Of a DNA stretch of 64,000 bases, positions 58,666-64,000 are shown in pieces. The notes beneath the pieces are model-generated. The model worked only from the letters and a program-made list of their open reading frames with translations. It searched no databases and was not told the DNA's origin. Each line of letters starts with the position of its first letter. The stretch's first letter is position 1. Where the stretch lies: the NCBI GenBank assembly GCA_031002005.1, contig JARYHS010008074.1:179266494-179330493 (forward strand). Reading direction: 5' to 3'. Made by a program: the position numbers and the translations under genes. Source of the stretch: Vandiemenella viatica. Lineage: Eukaryota; Arthropoda; Insecta; Orthoptera; Morabidae.

Positions 58666-61049
58666 CGAATTCAAACTCTTCGGTGTAGTTCCTGTGGTAA
58701 TACAGTACCTACATCCAAGTGTTTTTAAGTCGTAGTGTAATGACACAAATCAGTTACCCTCTGCATAGGAAATTAATATCAACGAAACAAAGAGATTAAT
58801 AATTTGCTGCACTACTCGAACAAGAAACTTTCAGATTTTTCTCTCGGCTTCAGTACCCACGACTAGTGACGCTGCTGCTCTTCATAACCGTTTTGAGAAT
58901 CCAGATAGTATGGGGTGTCGCAATACACATCCCCCTCAGTTTTAAGGTGTTCAACCGCAAACAGCAGTAACTTTATCAGGTTTGGACAATCTAACGAGTA
59001 TGGTTATCAAAGTTTTGTGACAATCCCTGTCTATTAAATTGGAAACTGCAGAGTCTTTATTTGCCACAGTTGTAAGAACAAGAACAAATAATAAAAACTA
59101 ATGTAAAAAATGAGGAACATTTTTTTATAAAAAAAGAAAATAAAGTTGAGAAAGTGATAGCGGTCTGAACATTTCTCAACAAAGACAGTAATGCTATCTG
59201 GAATCTACGAAACACGAGATTTCTGAAAACAGATTATGTTCCTTACATTCACTACAAACGACGTCAGAACTCTTGAAATCGCATTCTTATTTCAGTGAAA
59301 TATAACTAAATCGATCCAACATAAGAGAAGTTACTGTTCTATGAACAAAAAAAATAAGAAACTGAAACAGCAATAATGTAAGGAATTTCGTTTGAATAAA
59401 GACGACTTAAGATTTTAAATAATGTGATTCACGCACAGGCAGCAAACAAATGGAAAGTGGAAGCTGGTAATACTGAAAAAAACTTCAGTCACTTTTTTGG
59501 CACTCCGGGACGATTTTCCTGTCTTTTATAACTGGATAACTGCTCCAGAGAGCGCATATCAAATTTAAAGCCATTAAGGCAGTTTACGTAGACAGTCTGA
59601 GAGAAGAGATGCAACGATCGCGAAATTGAATTCTCTCAATGACTTTTCCCTGTGAGGCGTTCAACGCACGGAGTAATTCGTGGCGGATTATATTTACTAC
59701 GTCTACGAGGCTCTATTCCGAACACGTTTAAAACGTTTGATCATCGCCCACACTGATTGTTTCCATATTGCCGGGTGTCAGCTATAATTTCTCCGCGAGT
59801 AAATCTCATTTTATTTTAAATTAATCTGAACTCAATTAAATCCAGTCAGTTTTTTTATCAACATATTTTTAATAATGGTTCCCATAAAATTCCTTCAAAG
59901 CCTTCATTAAAGAGGAATATCATAAATGCAGACTGGACGGAGTAGTGCAGAATTATTGAAAATAAACTGCAGAGTTTTGAAAAATATGAATCATACCTTA
60001 GGCAGTGAAATAATCACGGAATGTTTAAAGCGAAATGAATTAAATGATTAATAACGTATCTTTCACTTAACTCTCTTTATATTTTAGCGTTGCCTCCTAT
60101 TAACATTCCAACTGAGAACTTATGTGAAAAAAGAGATGTCGACAAGCTCAAGCCGAAGGAAGAAATGTCAACAATAAACTAATTTTCTAAAACAACTTCA
60201 ACTCGAAAATGGATCACAGAAAGAAACTCAATTTCTTACGGTGTTTAATTCTAGTGCGTGTGTGATTGTGATTATGTCTAAAGTTAACTCCACTATCAAT
60301 TGAAAAGATGGCAGGTTAAGAGATGTCAGAAAAAAACTTGCTATCATAGAATATACAAAATTTGGCTCTGATAAAACTGATGTTCAAATGTTCTTATGCT
60401 TCAGCAACAAATAAAAAGTTGCCGCAACATCATGTTACCATTAGAGTGAAACATTTTATAACAAGAGGATATCAAGAAGAAAGTAAACGAAAGATAACTG
60501 CTCACAAAATAATTTATGAAAATAAAGTGATGGGTTATAATTGGGGACACCTTATTAATGTACAAGTCTTTGTGCAGATTAAAATATCGCTGAAAGATAA
60601 ATGAAGGAAAACATTAGAGAAAGAAAGTCCCGTAAATTTGTTGTTTACCATTACACTCCGGTGGTTTCGTGTTTACCCTCTAGCGTGGGTAGATGTTGTA
60701 TTTGTCTTTACAGTAATTTAAATTCTTTCAGGATGTAATCTAACACCACTGCCTGTAGTATTAGGAAAGAAAGCAGTTGGCTTATAATAATGACTTTTAA
60801 TTAAAAAATAAAGTGATCTTAAACACCTATTTATAACGCACAACCATTGATAATGATAAGTGATGGTGCTGACTTTCTACTAACTGGCACTGATTTACAC
60901 TTTCGCATAAGTTCTCCTTACCTGAAAAAAAAAAAAAAAAAAAAAAAAAAAATAGGCGGTATTTAGAAATTGCATAAAATCGACTGAAGAAGCATTTTAT
61001 AACAACTATAATTTCCTAAGTGAAAAGCGACCGGTTCAGTACCTTAAAG
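58666..61049. other. Unannotated AT-rich stretch with an A28 tract
   Basis: Nothing recognised. A run of 28 A at 60925-60952. Confidence 0.5.
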
Positions 61050-61059
61050 TGCCACACAC

Positions 61060-61430
61060 TGAATCGAGAGGTTCAATAGGATCAGGTTCCTGCGTACCGG
61101 CTACCTTGATTGTGGTTTTTAAGTGGTTTCCCACAGTATCTAGGCGAATTCTCGGATGGTTCCCAATCTCCGACTCCTAAACTACACATTTCACAAACAA
61201 AAATACACTTATCATACATGACAGGAGCAGTTACACGTTTCACAGAGAGGGCAACACATATATCTCCCCAGTAGGCTAAACACGCGGGGTCTAAGAAACC
61301 CGGACAGGATACAAGTCCTTCCCTGCATTCCACGATTCACACTGGCGACCTGTGTAAAACAGGAGGACGGTGGCACGTGATTCTTAGCAGGACGGATCGA
61401 GGGGAAATACCCCAAGTGCAAGTTTTAATT
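61060..61430. repeat. Degenerate interspersed repeat, family uncertain
   Basis: Blocks such as GTGGTTTCCCACAGTATCTA, GGCGAATTCTCGGATGGTTC and ACTGGCGACCTGTGTAAAAC recall a retroelement I associate with orthopteroid genomes. No second copy in the window confirms its limits. Confidence 0.35.
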
Positions 61431-61849
61431 AAAAAAAATCTCCTCTTACAGTCTAGAACATATCACCTGAGCCAGATTACCTGGGACAATTGATGAGTTT
61501 ATTCAGGGGTACTACAGAGTTGTGGATTACCAAGAATTCCTACAGATAAAGAGATAAATTGATGGCGAATTTCGTGCAGGAGCCCTTAATTAATTGATGT
61601 ATCAACTAAACCGTGATACAGCACGATTCGATTTTCAAGAAGGTTTCCTTTGGGAAATAAGTTAAGAAGCTAAGCCGGCTGTGTTTGGTACCAGAAAAGA
61701 CCTATAGGATTATACAAATAGCTAGAATCATCCAGATGGTTCCGAAGTATAAGAACAAGATTAACTGAGTCAAAACTACTCGTCATATACGTTTAAAAGT
61801 TGCTCGACGGTAGTAAACTGGAAATTTGTCAAATTCGCAAAGAAATGTA

Positions 61850-62035
61850 ACACCGGGAGTCGGTTGAATGCCAGTTACGGAACGGAAATTGACCATGGCC
61901 TTGACGGAAATAAATTCCAGCAATCGCCTGGCTGTTACGGGAAAGCATGGAAAACCGAAATGGCTGGGTGGAAATATGAAGCGCGACCCTCCTAATGCCA
62001 AGCCCGAGCATTAACGCTCGCCCTCCACGTTCTGT
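61850..62035 (-). repeat. SINE family A, minus strand, diverged
   Basis: ACGGAACGGAAATTGACCAT, GGCCTTGACGGAAATAAATT, CAGCAATCGCCTGGCTGTTA, GCATGGAAAACCGAAAT and the reversed head GAGCATTAACGCTCGCCCTC appear in the family order on the minus strand. It ends about 90 bp from the candidate first exon. Confidence 0.7.
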
Positions 62036-62124
62036 AGCATTGTCTACTATCTGCATAATCTAGTCACGTTAATTCTATCGTCACCCATAGATGTGAAATG
62101 CGTATAAGATAAAGCTATATTGAC

Positions 62125-62329
62125 CTCCGAAGTCCCCATTGTCGAAATCCATTACACCGGTATCAGGTTTGGAAGGTAGGAGTGGTGGCGTAGAATTTAT
62201 TGCTGGGGAAGCTTTAGTTGTGCGCTGGCTTTTAGGTGGCATTAGCGCGGCGAGTGAGTGTCTTAAGGCGAGCGCATCGATCGGTAAGCTGGCGCGCTTA
62301 GTGTCCACCTCACGCTGCTCGGCTAGCAT
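62125..62329 (-). CDS. Candidate first coding exon of the transporter
   Basis: A GC-rich open segment starting MLAEQREVD runs through MPPKSQRTTKA and ends MDFDNGDFG before GGAG|GTCAAT. Splicing there leaves one base (G), which joins the AA at the start of exon 1 to give a Glu codon, so the phase fits and continues into ESCGSQQRLSG. Three possible initiators exist: 62329, 62242 and 62152. The last has purine at -3 and G at +4. The acidic residues before the junction match the acidic start of exon 1. The donor is weak (C at +3), and a phase match has a one-in-three chance of being accidental. Confidence 0.4.
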
Positions 62330-62330
62330 A

Positions 62331-62370
62331 CTAACTGCAGGCTCCGCGCTAGATTAAAGCAATAAATATC
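62331..62370 (-). promoter_or_regulatory. Possible TATA/Inr core promoter upstream of the candidate first exon
   Basis: On the minus strand GATATTTATT (62370-62361) is followed 32 nt later by GCAGTTAG, with a candidate start at A62336. That spacing is normal for a TATA box and initiator. The segment lies in a short GC-rich island (about 62200-62460). Starting at 62336 would leave only about 7 nt before the ATG at 62329, which would favour one of the two later ATGs. Inferred from sequence alone. Confidence 0.22.
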
Positions 62371-62459
62371 GCGATATGGCGCTGCGGGAGAGCGTGCAGC
62401 TGCCAAATGCTCCCCACGTCGTCCCGGGCCAGAAATATGGACTGCTGTTGCGTTTAGCG

Positions 62460-63359
62460 TCCTTCAAAAAGAAATTTCCTGCTCCCTGTTAAGTTTTATA
62501 AGGAGCACCACGCAGCTCCGTTCATTTTTCATCATTTAAAACCAAATGGATTAAATCGACTTTACACAGTATATTCAGGAAAGGGAACTACTCATTAAAT
62601 TCTAAAATCGTGGAGGTCAACCTACCTCCCCCTTTTTTGTTTTTGTTATGATGGGATATGTTGTACTCGGTTAAAATATCAAGTCACTTGTTTAAAAGGT
62701 GGAAAAATAATTCTTGAATGTTAAATAGTTCCATAATATTCATGGTATCAAATAACAGTTCGATACTGTTCGTAGAAACAAATAAAAAAACTTCAGAAAA
62801 CAAGCTGAAAATTAGAAACGAAAGAAAAGGAACATACTCGTAACTGAAACTTGTTCGTCTTCGAAGAAATTCAAAGAAAACATAATATCGTCAATATAGC
62901 CACTATTTGTCAGTCAAATATCCTTTATTCTGCAGAAAAGAAATCGTTGACAGATTTTAAATCCCTCATTCCATGCTTGAGAGTTCCAAGGATAGTTTTA
63001 GTCTAATATTTACTTTGCAGTTTATTTTATTTTTAAATTTTTTTTTTTAAAAAAAGCTTATTTTCAAACCTAATTGACAAAAACAACTATGATCCTGTTT
63101 CTTAATTCCATTTACCACCTAACATTAAAGGGATCCAAAACATAGCTTCGTTTGGTTATTTCCGAAAACTATTTTTTTGAAATGAAGAATTCCTTTGGAA
63201 TCTGAAATTAGGGTATGGAAAATATTTTTCATGAATTACAATTTAAAAAGCACAAACTTTTTTCTGGATACTCCAGCTGTCTCTTCTTCGTTCAGCTCTG
63301 GTTATCGCGTTTCAACAATTTTTTACTTTTATTAGCCTCTTTCTATTCACACTATCGGT

Positions 63360-63403
<44 letters not shown>

Positions 63404-64000
63404 CAGAAGCCCAAATTCTAAATTAAAACATATGTGAGAAAGGAGGGAGAAGTATTACGTTCATCTACTAGCAGAACTTAATCACTTTCATTTTATGCTT
63501 AAAGAAAAAAGTTATAAAAAAAAGTAGCCAGCTTCTAACTGTTGTACGTATCAGGCGTGGAATGAAGAATAATCACGTCTTTTGTACGGTATTTCCAGTG
63601 ACATAAGTCCAAACTCATATTTGAACCTGAGGTTTCCTTAGTTTCATTTTGAATCCTATTTTTTATAAATTGCGTATGAGACGAAGAAAATCGAACAACT
63701 CTAGTGACTGTAGCGTATAACAGTTTATCTACTCTTCAGTTTGATTAGATCTTTTTTCAATTTAACCCAGAAAAACTGTCTCACCGCTGTGGTTACCATT
63801 CATTAACAAACGGGCTGTTCTCCGAACGTTATTCGCAGGTAGAAAATTTTTTTTTTTTTTTTACGAAAAGTTTTAACCGTATTTCAATTACGTAGAAAAT
63901 GGTGGCCTTGTTTTGGAACAATCAATTCGTAACAAAATTTCGTATCTAACTGAACCCTAATTTTTTGTTTGATGAACTGGTTTCTTTCAGAGCTACATTT
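62460..64000. other. Distal AT-rich stretch
   Basis: Nothing recognised except a 41-T tract at 63361-63401 and several shorter T-tracts. If the transporter starts near 62.3 kb, this is its upstream flank. Confidence 0.5.

Noticed and set aside
13344..63401. Long A or T runs (13344, 23587, 40768, 60925, 63361) as tails of processed pseudogenes.
   Set aside because: No coding remnant precedes them on the appropriate strand; at least one is a SINE tail and the others look like simple homopolymers.

Overview
The window is AT-rich eukaryotic nuclear DNA, almost certainly from an insect and probably a polyneopteran (orthopteroid lineage). The evidence is long AT-rich introns with GT-AG junctions, many tRNA-derived SINEs with poly(A) tails, and decayed LINEs, Tc1, mariner and hAT elements. 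The body of the commonest SINE resembles one I remember from locust genomes. The species cannot be fixed from the sequence.

One protein gene dominates. It lies on the minus strand, from a stop codon at 18482 to at least 53816, and encodes a 12-TM SLC16 (monocarboxylate transporter) type carrier. Seven exons join in phase with no internal stop. Read in gene order they are 53816-53553 (TM1), 40313-40145 (TM2-3), 30580-30416 (TM4-5), 26561-26255 (TM6, loop, TM7), 23920-23746 (TM8-9), 20111-19905 (TM9-11) and 18852-18482 (TM12, Gly-rich tail, stop). A further 5' exon with a possible TATA/Inr promoter is proposed at 62125-62329.

The most unusual feature is that two exons of this gene have each become a tandem array. 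Exon 3 is preceded by about 34 extra copies of a 171-bp unit (array to 36443), and exon 6 by 11 extra copies of a 160-bp unit (array to 21880). In both arrays each unit carries the end of the upstream intron, the 3' splice site and the first two thirds of the exon. The only complete exon, with a donor, is the last copy in the direction of transcription. The gene therefore carries 35 and 12 near-identical acceptors in front of two of its exons. The 171-bp unit is a multiple of three, which creates long open frames on both strands that a gene finder could mistake for repeat proteins.

The remaining sequence is introns and flanks filled with mobile-element remains: a Tc1 transposase pseudogene split by a SINE (2.9-3.9 kb), a CR1/Jockey-like LINE (8.0-9.3 kb), a hAT-like element with an 8-bp target duplication (10.6-12.1 kb), an internally deleted mariner with both terminal repeats (26.9-27.7 kb), a long inverted repeat (25.7-26.1 kb), a hAT-like element nested in a LINE 3' end (42.0-43.6 kb), a LINE endonuclease fragment (45.6-46.1 kb), a LINE reverse-transcriptase fragment (54.0-55.3 kb) and at least three SINE families. 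From about 13 to 18.4 kb I see only AT-rich intergenic or 3'-flanking DNA. No rRNA gene, functional tRNA gene or CRISPR array was seen.
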